Source of the DNA: Paramecium tetraurelia
Lineage: Eukaryota; Ciliophora; Oligohymenophorea; Peniculida; Parameciidae
Direction: 5' to 3'
Assembly: GCF_000165425.1 (NCBI RefSeq)
Contig: NW_001799166.1
Span: 436,459 to 500,458, forward strand
DNA: 64,000 nt
The notes under the pieces were generated by a model. It was not told the origin of the DNA, made no database searches, and worked only from the letters and a program-made list of their open reading frames with translations. The position numbers and the translations under genes are program-made. Below, piece by piece: positions 12,850 to 24,725 of the stretch. The first letter of the stretch is position 1. Each line of letters opens with the position of its first letter.

Positions 12850-14853
12850 ATGAGCTCTTATATACAATCGCAATTTGCAGTTTCAGACAAAAAAATCTTT
12901 GACTTTCAAAAACCCCAAGAGTTATCCGATTCGGAGGAAGAAGAAATGCGCTAATAACTGCTAATAATGAATAACAAGGATTCGAAAAAATCAAAGAAAC
13001 TATTTGATATTGAAAGCATCAAGGCTGAATTGAATAGTCGACCAGCACTTGAGACTGAATAATAACCATAGAAATTCGGTAAAAGAATACAAAAAGCGAG
13101 TATGAGACAATTGCCAAATCTGTTTATTCCAACCTCCTCATTGTTGATTGAATAACTGGGCAATATTCGAGCCTTTAAAACAATGAAAGAGCAAGTTCCC
13201 CCAGAGGTGATGCACAAAGTATACACACAATTGAGGTACCCAATTCATTCCACATAGATATTAGTATGTTTCAGCATTCAATGTGATTTACAGACAAGGA
13301 GATCTAAACAAGCGTTACTACATCGTCCTGGATGGCAGATGTGTGGTCATGAAACCCAAAGAGAAAATGGTTGGAATCCAAAAAGTAGAATTTGATATCG
13401 ACAATTAAACCACTGATAGCAAAGTACCCCAAGATCCATACGGGTTAAAAAACCTGTTTCCTGATTATCTAGTAGTCAAAGTGATGTTTTCTGGAGAGTA
13501 ATTCTGCATTCATATATCATTAGCTCATTTGGAGAGGTGGCAATCAAATTAGAGAGTTCACGTGCATCAACAGTCTTCGCAGTTGAGAATACTCATTTGC
13601 TGTATATGAGTGAGGCAGCCTACATACAACTGTTGGATCCCTACTTGAGTTAAATACTTGAAGAGAAGATCCAATACTTCAAAAAGAATATGATCTTCAC
13701 ATCAGTTGAAACTGATATCAATGAAATCATGGGTATTTTACTTGAATGCCACAAAATCACATATAAAGCAGGAGAAACCATTTATGATGAAGGCAATAAA
13801 TCTAATTATATATACTTTATTATAAGTGGCGAAGTCGAATTGTCTAAGAAGGTTGCTGAAACCCATTTGGTATTATCATCATATGGAGAATACCAATAAT
13901 TTGGGGAAGTCGAAATACTCAATAAGGTTGAAAGATTTACTAAAGCCAGAGTAATCACGCCTAGATTGATTGTCTACAAAATACGGAAGACCAAATTCTT
14001 CAATAATTTGGGTAACTTTCTGGTCTATGAAAATATGAAGAGGAAATCAGTTCTCATGTTTAAACATTGGAAACTCATTTTCAATTCTGCTAAATTCTAA
14101 ATCAATAAAGATTCCGATGTAATCATTTATCTATCTATCAAAGCCTTACTTAAGTTCGCATCGTAGGAAACTCCAATCTAAATTATCGAAGCATGACAGC
14201 ACAAACTAAAGTCTAAGTTAAGTCCAAGTCTTTTAGCATATGACTGATGCAGGAATCCTCTCAGATGACTAACACTGTTTTGCCTCTGATGATCAAGGCT
14301 CAAAGCGAGGTTACAGCAATGCCTTGTAATAATACTAGGCAAAATTAAAAAAATAAGGAAATCGTGCTTCCTAATTAGAATCAGCTACCAAGTAAATTAG
14401 AGATAAGTAATTACACTCTAATATCTTAGGACCTTCACTACAGAAGATTATTAATCTCCAAAGAATGTTGTACATGGGAAGTTTTCATTTCATGTTAAAT
14501 TACCTGCGATTAGTCCAAATAAAGTTTTGCCTTAAATGAATTTAGATTAGATTCTGGATTCCATCACCAAACTTCCTAAGGTTCCACCTGATAATCTTGT
14601 TATTTCTTTGATGTATTAATAAGCTTACAAATCTAATAATCCTGACAAAAGAGCAAGGCAAATCCAATAAGTAATCCAAGCCTCCTTCAGGAATGTGAGA
14701 AAGCATTTGGATTCGAAGGAAAAACTCTAATTAAAGCCTAGATTTAAATCGCAAGATTCATTATTAAAAAACCTAAGAATGAATGATAATATTGAAGAAA
14801 AGAAAGAAAAAATAGATTATCTAAACTTTGTGCATCCAAAATAATTATTTTGA
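12850..14853 (+). CDS. Cyclic nucleotide-binding domain protein with a canonical phosphate-binding cassette
   Basis: Starts MSSYIQSQF at 12850 and ends at TGA 14851-14853; introns include 13236-13257 (22 nt) and 13498-13523 (26 nt). The first cNMP domain has the usual beta-roll (YYIVLDGRCVVM) and, after splicing, the cassette FGEVAIKLESSRASTV with Gly, Glu and the phosphate-binding Arg in place. A second domain follows (YIYFIISGEVELSKK) whose cassette, FGEVEILNKVERFTKARV, is weaker. The C-terminal third is disordered. There is no kinase domain and no transmembrane segment, so it is neither a PKA catalytic subunit nor an HCN-type channel; it may be a PKA regulatory-like or ciliary cNMP effector. 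Splice joins near 14120-14145 and 14406-14430 are inferred. Confidence 0.8.
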
Positions 14854-14940
14854 CTTGCAATTATTTAAAACGATATTTATTTTACTTTCTATATTAAAAT
14901 TCTTTAATTTAAATATAGTAAAAAATATACAAATTATCAT

Positions 14941-16336
14941 TCACTTGAAAAAGTCATAAAAGAAAATTATCATGTTAAATATGCCCACGCAGAGTATTAT
15001 TAAATAAATAATGACTCTCAAAGGAAGAGACAAATAATTTATGTTTTTGTGTTTGACACAATTACTATCGTGATCTAACAACGCATCTCCAACATTTGTT
15101 CTATTACCATAATAGCATTTAAAATGCATGTAAACTGGGATAATATACACTAAAAGAAATCCACAAACAGCTCCATCAAATGAAATGACAATTCCCACAT
15201 TTATGTTGAACAATTACACAATTAAACATGAACAAATGAATACTCCCTTCAATCCCCATTAGAATTTCTATGGGTATTCCTTATGATAGAATGTTTCCAA
15301 TATCTAGTATATGCTGATATATGGAAATATTGGGAATGCAGCCACTAAATGCACTAAAAACAGGCCTTCAATAAACAAAACTGCATAATCGGTTGATGAA
15401 AAGAAATCCAATATTGTTGAGGGATTGACTGCTGTCTTTCCCATAATCCCTATTGCGCCGAATGTACCTATGATTCCATAAATAATAGCTGCGATCCCAT
15501 AAGATATTAGTAGGTCCCTTGAATTATTTGCTTTATTTGCATTATTTTTAATCAATTATCCAACTGAATTATGTACCATGAAACCAAATGCAAATTATCC
15601 TGCTGGCTAAATGAAATTCCAAGTGAACCAAGTGATATCCCCCTTAAATTCATTTATGTTTATCATATTTGCTGAGAAGATGTATATAATAAATATGCAA
15701 TAACATATGATAGCAACAACACCGTAATGTGCAAACTTGATTATTTTTGTGATGTCTTTTAGTAACAGCATCGAGGCCAATGGCAAGAAAATAATTATTG
15801 CTTACCATTGAATTGAAAACTTATCAAAAGTTATACCATCAGAAGGCATGGCATAATTAGTGTAATTGCTTTTTTCGAATATCAACACCAATATGGGGTA
15901 GAGTGTTAGATTTATTAATTGAAAATAAATAATTCCAACAATAAATAATAAAGTTCCGGATGTAACTCTGAATGCTTAGGTCTATGATTATTATATTTAA
16001 AAATACCCAAGATTTTCCTAATAATCTCTTAATCATATGCTCACTGTCTAATTCTTCTTCCTTCTAATGAATGATCATAATCTAGCATGTTTTGTATTGA
16101 ACCAAGCTTAAAATGATCATCACTATTAAGCATGTTATTATTCCACATTGCTGGAATACTTGGGGAATGACTAAACAAAGGGAACCAACCATCGAATTAG
16201 TAATGCCAAAAATTGTTGAAAGAGAAGATTGCTTTTGACCTTCCTGAGCAAAAGAGAGTTTTGACATTGCTCTTGTACTTTCATGTTGTTTATGAGGTTT
16301 CGAACTCTTGTCTTGGTATTCAGATTAGTTGATCAT
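14941..16336 (-). CDS. Amino acid transporter, AAAP (Aa_trans) family
   Basis: Start ATG 16334-16336 is in frame with a later Met at 16267; the longer form adds a short hydrophilic N-tail. The first membrane helix, FGITNSMVGSLCLVIPQVF, matches the opening helix of AAAP carriers, where unwound small residues contact the substrate. About ten hydrophobic segments follow, including ISYGIAAIIYGIIGTFGAIG and the last pair, which end in FYDFFK before TGA at 14941-14943. Short introns break the frame around 16080 and 15250. Proton- or sodium-coupled uptake of neutral amino acids is the family role; substrate cannot be told from sequence. Confidence 0.8.
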
Positions 16337-16643
16337 ATTATATAATAAGTATTCTCATTTATTTCGAAGATTTTTTATATTATTCTTACATGATGTAACC
16401 ATTTACGTATATAAACTAAATTAATAAAACTGTTCACAATTATAAACTTTTATTATTATTTAGAAGTTGTGTATATATATTTCTATTTTAATTTAATACA
16501 TCTTTAATTGAAGATATTTATACTTATATTCAGAATACATATTATGAATTATTATAAAATTTATGTTACCTAGCTTTATTTTCTATTAATGTAGCAATTA
16601 ATAATAAATATTGGTTGTAAATAAATATATTAATTGTTGCAAA
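16337..16643. other. Divergent intergenic region
   Basis: About 307 bp between the permease start and the kinase start, over 80 percent A+T. It must hold both promoters, but I see no recognisable element or gene. Confidence 0.6.
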
Positions 16644-18313
16644 ATGCTACTTAATTCAACAGGTTAACGAAAACTCAAACAAAATAGTGTGTCTACTTTT
16701 AGAAGTCCAATAATAGTTCCATCGAGTTAATAGGTTTCTCCTGTAGCATCAGGACTGAATAGTTTGAAAAATCTACATAGTCCCAAAGGATCTCAGATTG
16801 ATGTCACCAGTCTCACTCGATTAATAAAATCAACAAAGATTAATGAGGTAATGTAGCTTATATCGTATAGTCAGTAAATAGCCAATAGATATAAGCCTTG
16901 CTTGCAAAAGCTAGAGAAATAGCAAAGGTAACGACAGACTCTAAATCGTAAGCACAAAAAAAGCATGTTAAATTGCAGAGTTAATAATTTGTAAACTTCA
17001 AAGACTTACTTCATAATTCTACTTCTGCTAAGATTCAATAAGAAATCATATTCTGCAGAAATTCATTTAATTTTGAGTTTGTCATTGGAATTGGTGGATT
17101 TGGTAAAGTTTGGAAAGTTGAGCACAAAAAAACAGGGTAAATATTCGCAATGAAAGAAATGTCAAAAGCATTGTACAAATTCAGTATTAATTAGAATTGT
17201 GACAAAAAAAAGTGTACATTCTGTCATGAATGAACGGACGTTATTAAGTCAATTAAAGCATCCATTATTAGTCAATATGAACTATGCATATTAGGATAGA
17301 GAAAACCTATACTTATTGATGGACTATATGAAAGGAGGAGATCTCAGATATCACATAGGAAGGATGAGAAGATTTGATGAAAACTCAACAAGTATCGATG
17401 CAAAAATAACTTTAAGAGTTTTTTATAGCCTGTATTGTCTAAGGATTAGAATACATACATTCAAATAAAATAATTCATCGAGATATCAAACCTGAAAACC
17501 TGGTACTTGATGAAAAAGGATATGTTCATATCACTGATTTTGGGATTGCTAGAATTATGAAACTTGAAAACAGCAGCGATACTAGTGGTACTCCTGGATA
17601 TATGGGTAAATGATATTGATTAAATTTTAGCACCCGAGGTTATGTGTAAGTAAAATCATTCTTATGCTGTTGATTATTTTGCTGTTGGAGTTATTGGCTA
17701 TGAATTTATGATAGGGAGAGTAATCATTATCTTCTAATTTAGAGACCATATTTTGGAAGATCTAGACAAGAAATTAGAGATTCGATTTTGGCTAAATAGG
17801 CTTCAATTAAAAGAACAGAGATTCCTAATGGTTGGTCTCTTGAAGCAGTGGACTTTATTAATAGGGTATCCTTAAAATCAAAGCTATTTAGTTACTCCAA
17901 CGAAAACCTTAAAATAGATTAGGTTCTAATGGTATTCAAGAAATCAAGGAGCACCCATGGTTTGCTAACTTTGCATGGGATAAATTGTAAAATTAAACAT
18001 TGATTCCTCCTTTCATTCCAAATGTATGATTCTTCATAATCTTTAAAGCAAACTGAAGATAACTTTGATTAAAAGTAAATTATAGATGAGGATGAAGAAA
18101 ATTAGGAATTAATCTAATAAAATATTTTAGTCTTAAGAGATTAAACTATCTAGGGTAATAGTTTTCATATTAATAACAGATCAATTTTAAGGATATGAGT
18201 TTCAATAAGGAAATCATTCTATTTCCACTGAGTAATCTTCTGGTTCATCAACTAAACATAGTCGTCACCTAAGTGAAAGATTGCATATCTTTGAAAAAAA
18301 GAAGATAATATGA
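16644..18313 (+). CDS. Ser/Thr protein kinase, AGC-like
   Basis: MLLNSTGQ start at 16644; TGA at 18311-18313; several short introns (about 17200, 17420, 17600, 17720). All key kinase motifs are seen in order: G-loop [13 protein letters not shown]-type lysine in [10 protein letters not shown], catalytic loop [25 protein letters not shown] joined by splicing to APEVM, and the C-lobe [13 protein letters not shown] and HPWF. A tail segment with IPPFIP resembles the AGC C-tail PxxP/PPF region. The N-terminal 130 residues are Ser-rich and unique. Likely an active kinase; closest in feel to STK32/YANK-type or ciliate-expanded AGC kinases. Substrate unknown. Confidence 0.85.
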
Positions 18314-18387
18314 TAAAATTTAGTTTCAAATTTTTGCATCATTTAATATATAATTTGTTTATCAATATTTATCAATAAATAATTACT

Positions 18388-19195
18388 ATGACTTAATCTA
18401 AAATTCTGAAGATCATAGTTTTTGATTCTATTTTGTAATACTTTCTTCATCTATAAACACAAAAATCATAGATTTAAAGTGATTCAAAGAATGCAGAATC
18501 TCTTTCAATTATTTAATTCGAATTTCACTCTTTCGTTAAAATCCATATTTTGTTGTTGAAATCAAGAAATATTGAATAATTTTTAATCTCTCTATGTCTT
18601 TTACTATGATATGTCAAGGGAACTACGACCCTTCAAATATTAACATCGTACTCTTCTATAACGAAAAAAATGTAATATATAACTATTTTCTTAAAATTAT
18701 ATATCACTTCACACTTTAATTTAGTTAGGGTTCAACAACCTAAGAAGAGTAATGGAGAAATAAATTTAATGAGTCCAAGAATCAAAATAATTTTTTCAAA
18801 ATTATCCACTCATGAGTTTAATTATCAGACCCGATTCATCAAAGTTTGATTTTAGACTATTATAAGTAATACCTTATAATCTTATTACTAAAGATGAGTT
18901 AATCTATGTTTTTATATTAAATCTAAGTTATTGTCCTTTATACCAATAAGAAGTACTCAATTCAAAATCTAATAGAAATCATGAACAGAGATGAGAGATG
19001 GGGATAGATGGAAAGGATTAGATCCATTTTGAAATTCTCAAAGATTTCATTAAATATTCAGGTGTGAAAAATTCAGGATCCAACTATTTCTATTATAATT
19101 CTCAAAATATTGGTTGATTATTTTGAAAAAGATACGATATCCCTAAAATTGCTATATAAAGAACTTTTTTTTTAATATTTTATAATATATAAAGA
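18388..19195 (+). other. Unresolved candidate gene, frame interrupted by TGA
   Basis: From ATG 18388, splicing a possible 23-nt intron (18596-18618) gives 134 open codons up to TGA 18813. The same frame then stays open for 83 codons to TGA 19065 and again to about 19190. The second TGA lies inside a 15-nt GTG...CAG stretch (19062-19076) whose removal would keep the frame. No family is recognised and no normal intron removes the first TGA. It may be a pseudogene, a wrong model, or AT-rich noise. Confidence 0.3.
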
Positions 19196-19504
19196 ATGAT
19201 CAAAAGAAAAAGAATTCAAAAAAAAAGAAAGACCAGATCTTAAGTTCCCACAATTAATTAGGTATGCCTTAAGCAATCAAATTCTAATTAACAAGTGTAG
19301 TCAGTGTAGGATGGAAGAGAAACTAGAAATGAAACCACAATCGTACCAAACAGAAAAACTATAATCTACCGTTGTGATAGATGTAAGCAAGACTTTTTGA
19401 GTACGTATTAATTGGGAGGACACATATAAAAGGTTCATCGAAATAAACCACCAGGAGTATCAATTCTTGAAAAAACATTAAGAAAGATACCAAAATATGT
19501 TTGA
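19196..19504 (+). CDS. Single C2H2 zinc finger protein with QLGGH helix
   Basis: Intronless 102-aa frame ending at TGA 19502-19504. Residues 3-14 are very basic (KRKRIQKKRKTR), a likely nuclear signal. One classical finger is at residues 58-81: C60-x2-C63-x12-H76-x4-H81, with Phe at 67 and Leu at 73 in the hydrophobic core positions. The recognition helix reads YQLGGH, close to the QALGGH signature known from plant EPF-type fingers. Likely nucleic-acid-binding. No second finger or other domain is present. Confidence 0.65.
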
Positions 19505-19996
19505 ATTCATATTCATCCATAAAAATATTCAAAATTTATTATAAGATAGTTCTAATTCAATATAATTATATTAAGTAATAGAAAGATTTTATAAATTATT
19601 TTTTAGTTAAAAATAATAATTAACACTTTAAAATCAAGATAAATTCTTTTTTAGTGATTTTAATTCATACTGATATATAAAACAAATTATGTAACAGTAA
19701 TAACAATAATTCTAAAACAAATATTCATGTCATAACTTTTATAGCTGACATGAAAGCTCAGTGTTTTAATTGTCTATGAATTACTTTCCTCCCCATAATA
19801 CTGTTTAATCCTAATCTATAAATGATAGTTTTAATTCTTATATGAATTATAATGATTTATTTGATTGTTCCCATTTTTAGAGTGATTGATAACAATTATT
19901 TTTATTAAGATTACACTTGAAAATAGGGGTTTATCTACAGGAAAATAATGTTAACAATTTGTATAATTATTAAATAAATTTAATAAAATATTATTT
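19505..19996. other. Intergenic, no gene seen
   Basis: About 490 bp, AT-rich, both flanking genes on the + strand. I found no ORF with coding character and no convincing RNA structure. It should hold the 3' end of the zinc-finger gene and the promoter of the EMC8/9 gene. Confidence 0.5.
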
Positions 19997-20626
19997 ATGG
20001 ATTAACAATTAGAATAAGTAGGCGTGGATATTTAGAAAATTGTTTACAAAAAAGCAATGTTACATGCTTGCAAATATTCAACTGAAGACGTAATTGGTAT
20101 TGATTAATCTAATGATATAGGAATTCTGATTGGTTAAATTAATGATACGCATGTTAATATTGTGGATGCCTATCCTTTATTCCATTCTAGAGTCAGTCTA
20201 AATACATTGGAAGTATCCTTAGATATTGTAATTGAATGTCCAATTCATAACATTAGATATCAAGTGAATTGCAAAGTGATAGAAAGATTATTGGAGTATA
20301 CGAAGCAAGAGCAAATGCTAGAGGAATTATGAGTGAAATAGCTAAGGAAATGCTACACAATATTAATTAAAAATAAGCAATTGTGTTGAGAATTTCATAA
20401 GTTGAGGTGGATGATGCTCCCATTTTGAATGCTAAAGTACTCATTTGTATTAAATAAGATTGTTTCATTGAATGAAAATGTTAAATATGTCATTAATTCA
20501 TCAAGTACCTTGGAATGGTGGGTTATTTAGGATTGCTTAAAGGCTGGTCTTCATTGGAAAATTATAGATTTTGATGCTCATTTTGAGAATGTGTAATTAA
20601 ATTTCAGAAATCAGTATTTAGAATGA
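19997..20626 (+). CDS. ER membrane protein complex subunit 8/9 homologue
   Basis: Four exons; introns of 24, 29 and 22 nt (near 20096, 20227, 20436) give about 184 aa. EMC8/9 landmarks are in order: an N-terminal KAMLHACKYSTEDVIGILIGQ helix and strand, DAYPLFHSRVSLNTLEVSL (equivalent to the LFH...ALxPMLEVAL block), KIIGVYEARA (equivalent to IAGYYQANE), and a C-terminal WKIIDFDAHFENVQLNFRNQ block. The fold is an inactive MPN domain. EMC8/9 is a cytosolic subunit of the ER membrane protein insertase. Its stop is only 25 bp from the stop of the convergent next gene. Confidence 0.85.
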
Positions 20627-20651
20627 ATTATATCAATTAGGTTTATAATAT

Positions 20652-21438
20652 TCATCTTTACTTCCTTTATAAAACTTAATGGCTGATATCCTTATAGGAT
20701 TCACCATACATATTCTCTGCTTTAATGCCAGTCATGAATCCAGTATATCCAACAATGGGAGGCTTTTGTTGTTCATACTAGATTATAAATATCTAATACA
20801 GTTTATCTGAATCTATCATTAGTTTCAAGCATAGTCTTTGCCATTCCTTCGTCCATTTGATTTAAGGGATGTACATAGGGTTATGGTTTTTCAGGAGGAA
20901 CAACTTATTTTAATGGATGTCTAAACACTGGTCGGAACCCTTGATACCCAACGACTGGTAATCTATCGATTGGGGGGATATCATTAATTGTTTTAGGCAT
21001 AGATCTAACAAAATCAAATACAAGAATTACTAGAATGTTCGATAATTTCTCTCATTTACAGCTTTCTCTTATCGGCGAGCATCTTCTAAAATTCTTTCAG
21101 CTGCAGTTTAAAGTTATGGTTTTCTTAAATTGGGTTCCTAGATAACTGTTAATTTGATACTCCAAACTCGATCTTATAACTTGTTTATAATCTTTCTCTC
21201 TCTTCAGAATTTGTACATCTAGCTAATCTTTCTTCCATACACTCAGCTGTAATCTTTGCAAAAGGTTTTCCATATTATGATTCTAAAATATAATTAAATG
21301 AGCACCAGCTTTTAATCCTCTCACATGTCCAGCATACCCAGGTACGTGTTGCTTTTATAATTCATAAGTAGGACCACCAATCCAAGTTTACCCTGTCACA
21401 ACTTATTCTGTTGAAGGAATCAGAGAAATTGTTTTCAT
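20652..21438 (-). CDS. FAM166/CIMIP2-type ciliary microtubule inner protein
   Basis: ATG at 21436-21438; TGA at 20652-20654. The N-terminal block HVPGYAGHVRGLKAESQYGK (after a 23-nt intron) and the C-terminal PIVGYTGFMTGIKAENMYGE block are two copies of the GYxGxxxGxxAexxYGxxf repeat known from FAM166/DUF2475 proteins. Those proteins line the lumen of ciliary doublet microtubules. A charged helical segment lies between the repeats. Presence in a ciliate fits an axonemal role; about 240 aa. Confidence 0.75.
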
Positions 21439-22046
21439 TTATTTATTTATTTATACAAATATTTTATGAATAAATTAGGTAATAACAATTAATCATTTCA
21501 AATTAAGCATTGCATTTCTTATTAATTTTTCACTCTTGATTATCAAATATTAATTTGAAATCGAAAAGCATTTGAAAAGATGATTCGGTTAATAGATAAT
21601 AATATTTTATTTGATTATCATCTTATTTATTTTATGTTATTAAAACAAAGAACTTCCATCCTTTTCAAACTTTTAGATATTTGCTCAATTTTCTTTTAAC
21701 ATTTTAGCTAAAAAGTAATCATCTCAAAAACCCATCAAAATTTAATTTTTGATTCTAACTCTCACCTTTCAATTTAGCTAAATAATTCACTATTATTTTC
21801 ACATCATCGACAGCATTTAGTAATAGAATTAGGTTCTATTTTTAGATATAATATCACAATCTTAGTTTTTAGAATTGAATACATATTTATTTCTAATAAT
21901 AATAGTTAAGTAAGACCTCTTGAAAGGAGACAACACAAGGAGGTATTGAGATTTTGAAGGGAGGTTGAAATAGGCGATTGCTATAAAAAAATGACTTGAA
22001 ATAAAATATTAAAATAAATATACATTTATTAATAATTAAAATAATT
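21439..22046. other. Unresolved 600-bp region, possible small gene
   Basis: Between a minus and a plus gene start. On the plus strand a 112-codon TGA-free frame runs from ATG 21635 to TGA near 21972. On the minus strand fragments such as NLILLLNAVDDVKIIVNYL (about 21820-21760) can be joined by 22-25-nt introns from an ATG at 21884 or 22010. The two exclude each other and neither resembles a known family. Confidence 0.25.
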
Positions 22047-22421
22047 ATGAGATCAAATTCAACAGCTTATACACCATAAAATCCTGAAGTCTTTCACAAA
22101 GGGCATATCCATTTCTTTGATTTGTTATCATCATTTCACGGTTTGGAGGATTAGCCCGACTATCCAGTTTAATAATAAACAATTTAAGATAAGCTGAGAC
22201 ATCAATATCTCAATGATAATAATTGGGAAGATAGTAAAGCAATTTTATTATGATTAGAATTATGTTATAGAACATGCTTCAAAATTTAAGAAAAGGACTA
22301 TGTCTAATTCTGTTTAGACAAGAAATGCCAAGGCGCAACTTATTTGAAGGCAGCTCAAGTCTTGGGATACGTTAAATCTGGAAATCCTACACCAAAAGCT
22401 CATGGACATCATCATCATTGA
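22047..22421 (+). CDS. Small CX3C/CX4C protein, possibly small-TIM-like, with C-terminal His run
   Basis: ATG 22047, one 24-nt intron (22234-22257), TGA 22419-22421; 116 aa. Four cysteines form C65-x3-C69-x11-C81-x4-C86 in a predicted helix hairpin (LCYRTCFK...FCLDKKCQG), followed by YLKAAQVLGYV and a tail of HGHHHH. Twin CX3C motifs of this spacing are the signature of small TIM chaperones and related CHCH-like proteins of the mitochondrial intermembrane space; here the second motif has one extra residue. The 60-residue N-terminal extension is unusual for TIMs. Function is inference only. Confidence 0.6.
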
Positions 22422-22648
22422 TATAGCATTTATACATAAATAATAATGATAATCAAAATTGTTATTAGTATTAAGAGAGTTGAAATCTTTGCATTTGAAT
22501 TATGGAAAGAAGGATTTGCTTTTTCAATTTCATTAAGCCAATTACAATTGTCTAAATACATGATATTGATAACTAAGAAATACTACTTTTATTATTATTT
22601 ACTAAAACATATTATTAATATTAATGAAAAATATTTTTAGTTATTTCT

Positions 22649-24386
22649 ATGGATCATCTGTAATTAGCTAGTATATATGTTAGGATAGCAAAAATAATGA
22701 GGTTAAAGATCCGAAGATTGATTAATAATTCGAAACATTTCTCTTTGAATTTACTTCGAATGAATATTTCCCTTTATATGAGAAATGGACAAAAGGTGAA
22801 GAACAAGAGTACATAGGTCTTTAGTTATTCATAATTTTAGATTTCAAGTTGCAGGACATAGAGGACATTTATTTAAATAACTATGACTAACAGCTGAAAT
22901 TTTAATAGGAGGAGACAAACCTAGTAGATTATGTTGTGTAAGAAGATGACACTCTATTCGGATTGGAATTGAAATTTAATATTAAGTAATGAGGAAGTTA
23001 ATAATAAAGTTAGAACAGAATTTTAAAATTAAATGACATTTCCCCAGAGTGCTTTGTTCCTGGCATGAAGATTAAAATTCCTTCAGTGCAACAAGAACAA
23101 AGTTAAGGATTCATTTAGGAAGGTGAAACTAATGACTTGTAATTTAATTAGTCGTCCTTTTATGGGAGAAACTTGATGGATGAAATCATGTCGAAAGGAT
23201 AAACAAAAAAATGTATATTTAATTTTAATTGAAAGTCAATGTTTATTATGTGACTAATTATGGTTGTATAGAAGGAGTTTTAACTGTGAATAGTGATGTC
23301 ATATTATTTGATCCTAGTTTCGTTGATAGAAATAAAGAATTAGTTTAAAAATGCCATAGTACAAAGCTAACTATATTTTAGAATAAAGCATCCTCAATTT
23401 TTAAGCATGTCTTATGACTGAAGATGTGATATCAGTTGATTTAAATGAACTACCAATGAGAATAGCAAAATCAAGTTCCAAATGCTTTAAAGACTATTTA
23501 GTGATGGTGCATATAAGTGCAAATGTATCCTGTAAAAAATTGCTTGAAGTTTTGCCCATTCTGACTTTCAGAGTAAGTATTTTCAATAATATATAGATAC
23601 AAAATGATGATGATTAAAAAGAGTTTAAAGTTCAAAGCATTGATTTGTGTGAAACCTTGGCTGATGTTGTCAAAACGAAATCAGAACGAATGCTTGATGA
23701 ATAGAAGAAGAAGGAACAAGATTTAACAATTATCCCTTTTTATGATATTTAAGATGCAACTTTGACTGAGAAATTAATAGAGAGGACCAATCAACTCTGG
23801 GGAGGGTAGGATTTCATTCCATAAATGGTTTCGGATTCTTAGATCTTGGATGGTGATGAAATGATTTAAGTAATAATATCATTTATTTTATTCTAGATAA
23901 TTGCATGTGTTCCATCGATTTATAAGACATCTAATTGGAAATTAATCTTTTCAAATGTAATACATGGTTCATCTTATTTGACATTGCTAAATAATTGTGA
24001 AAACCATTCTCCATTAATTTTAGCAGTCAAAGATTTCAATGAATGCAAGTTCGGAGCCTTTTTAAATGAGTCACCACAATTAACCTTTGGGAAATTTTTT
24101 GGAAATGGAGAAACATTTCTTTGGACTTTTAAGGTATTTTTGTGTATGCTTAAATTAGTAGAATGATTTCAAAACTTACAATTGGACAGAAGCAAATAAT
24201 TACTTTATATTCTGTGAGTCCGATGGATTGGCAGTTGGATGTGGAGAAAAGTTCGGTTTGTACATCAATCATTCTCTGATGCATGGGAACACCAATTAAT
24301 GTGAGACCTATAAAAACGAAATCTTATCAACTTCTAACGATTTTAGTATATAAATACTTGAAGTCTGGGGATTAAGTGAATAATGA
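22649..24386 (+). CDS. TLDc domain protein (OXR1/NCOA7-like) with N-terminal GRAM-like region
   Basis: MDHLQLAS start at 22649; stop TGA 24384-24386; several short introns. The C-terminal 170 residues match a TLDc domain block by block: NWKLIFSNVIHGSSYLTLLN, ILAVKDFNECKFGAFL, FGNGETFLWTF, YFILCESDGLAVGCGEKFGLYI, CETYKNEILS, and final LEVWGLSE. Upstream, a VYYVTNYGCIEGVLTVNSD segment (about 23240) resembles the GRAM part of NCOA7/OXR1. TLDc proteins protect against oxidative stress and several bind the V-ATPase. About 530 aa; no LysM is obvious. Good family call, subfamily less certain. Confidence 0.8.
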
Positions 24387-24725
24387 TGTCTCTTATGATA
24401 ATTCATTTTACCTGTTTAATTAAAGTAATCCTTTCTATTTATCGTTAAAACTTATAAATCGTTGAAATTTAGACCTTGGCATCGTGAATTTCGAGAGTTA
24501 AAATTACCAACATATAACAACATTGATTAATTTTTATTATTTTCCAGTTGTAATGAATAAATCTACATTTTATATTTTAATAAATATCAGATTACGTATA
24601 TATATTTCCTATCATTTATAAACAATACGAACTAATGTGTAGATTGTGATTAATACGCATTATTGCGTTTTTTATTTAATTGGAGAAAATTCATTTATGT
24701 TAAATCTATAAAATAAAATTATTTA
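24387..24725. other. Intergenic, nothing recognised
   Basis: About 340 bp between two + strand genes. It contains only AT-rich sequence and one weak 5-bp hairpin (24656-24672) that I do not call a signal. Confidence 0.5.

Noticed and set aside
24656-24672. Hairpin followed by T run resembling a bacterial terminator
   Set aside because: Only a 5-bp stem in very AT-rich eukaryotic DNA; no functional basis.
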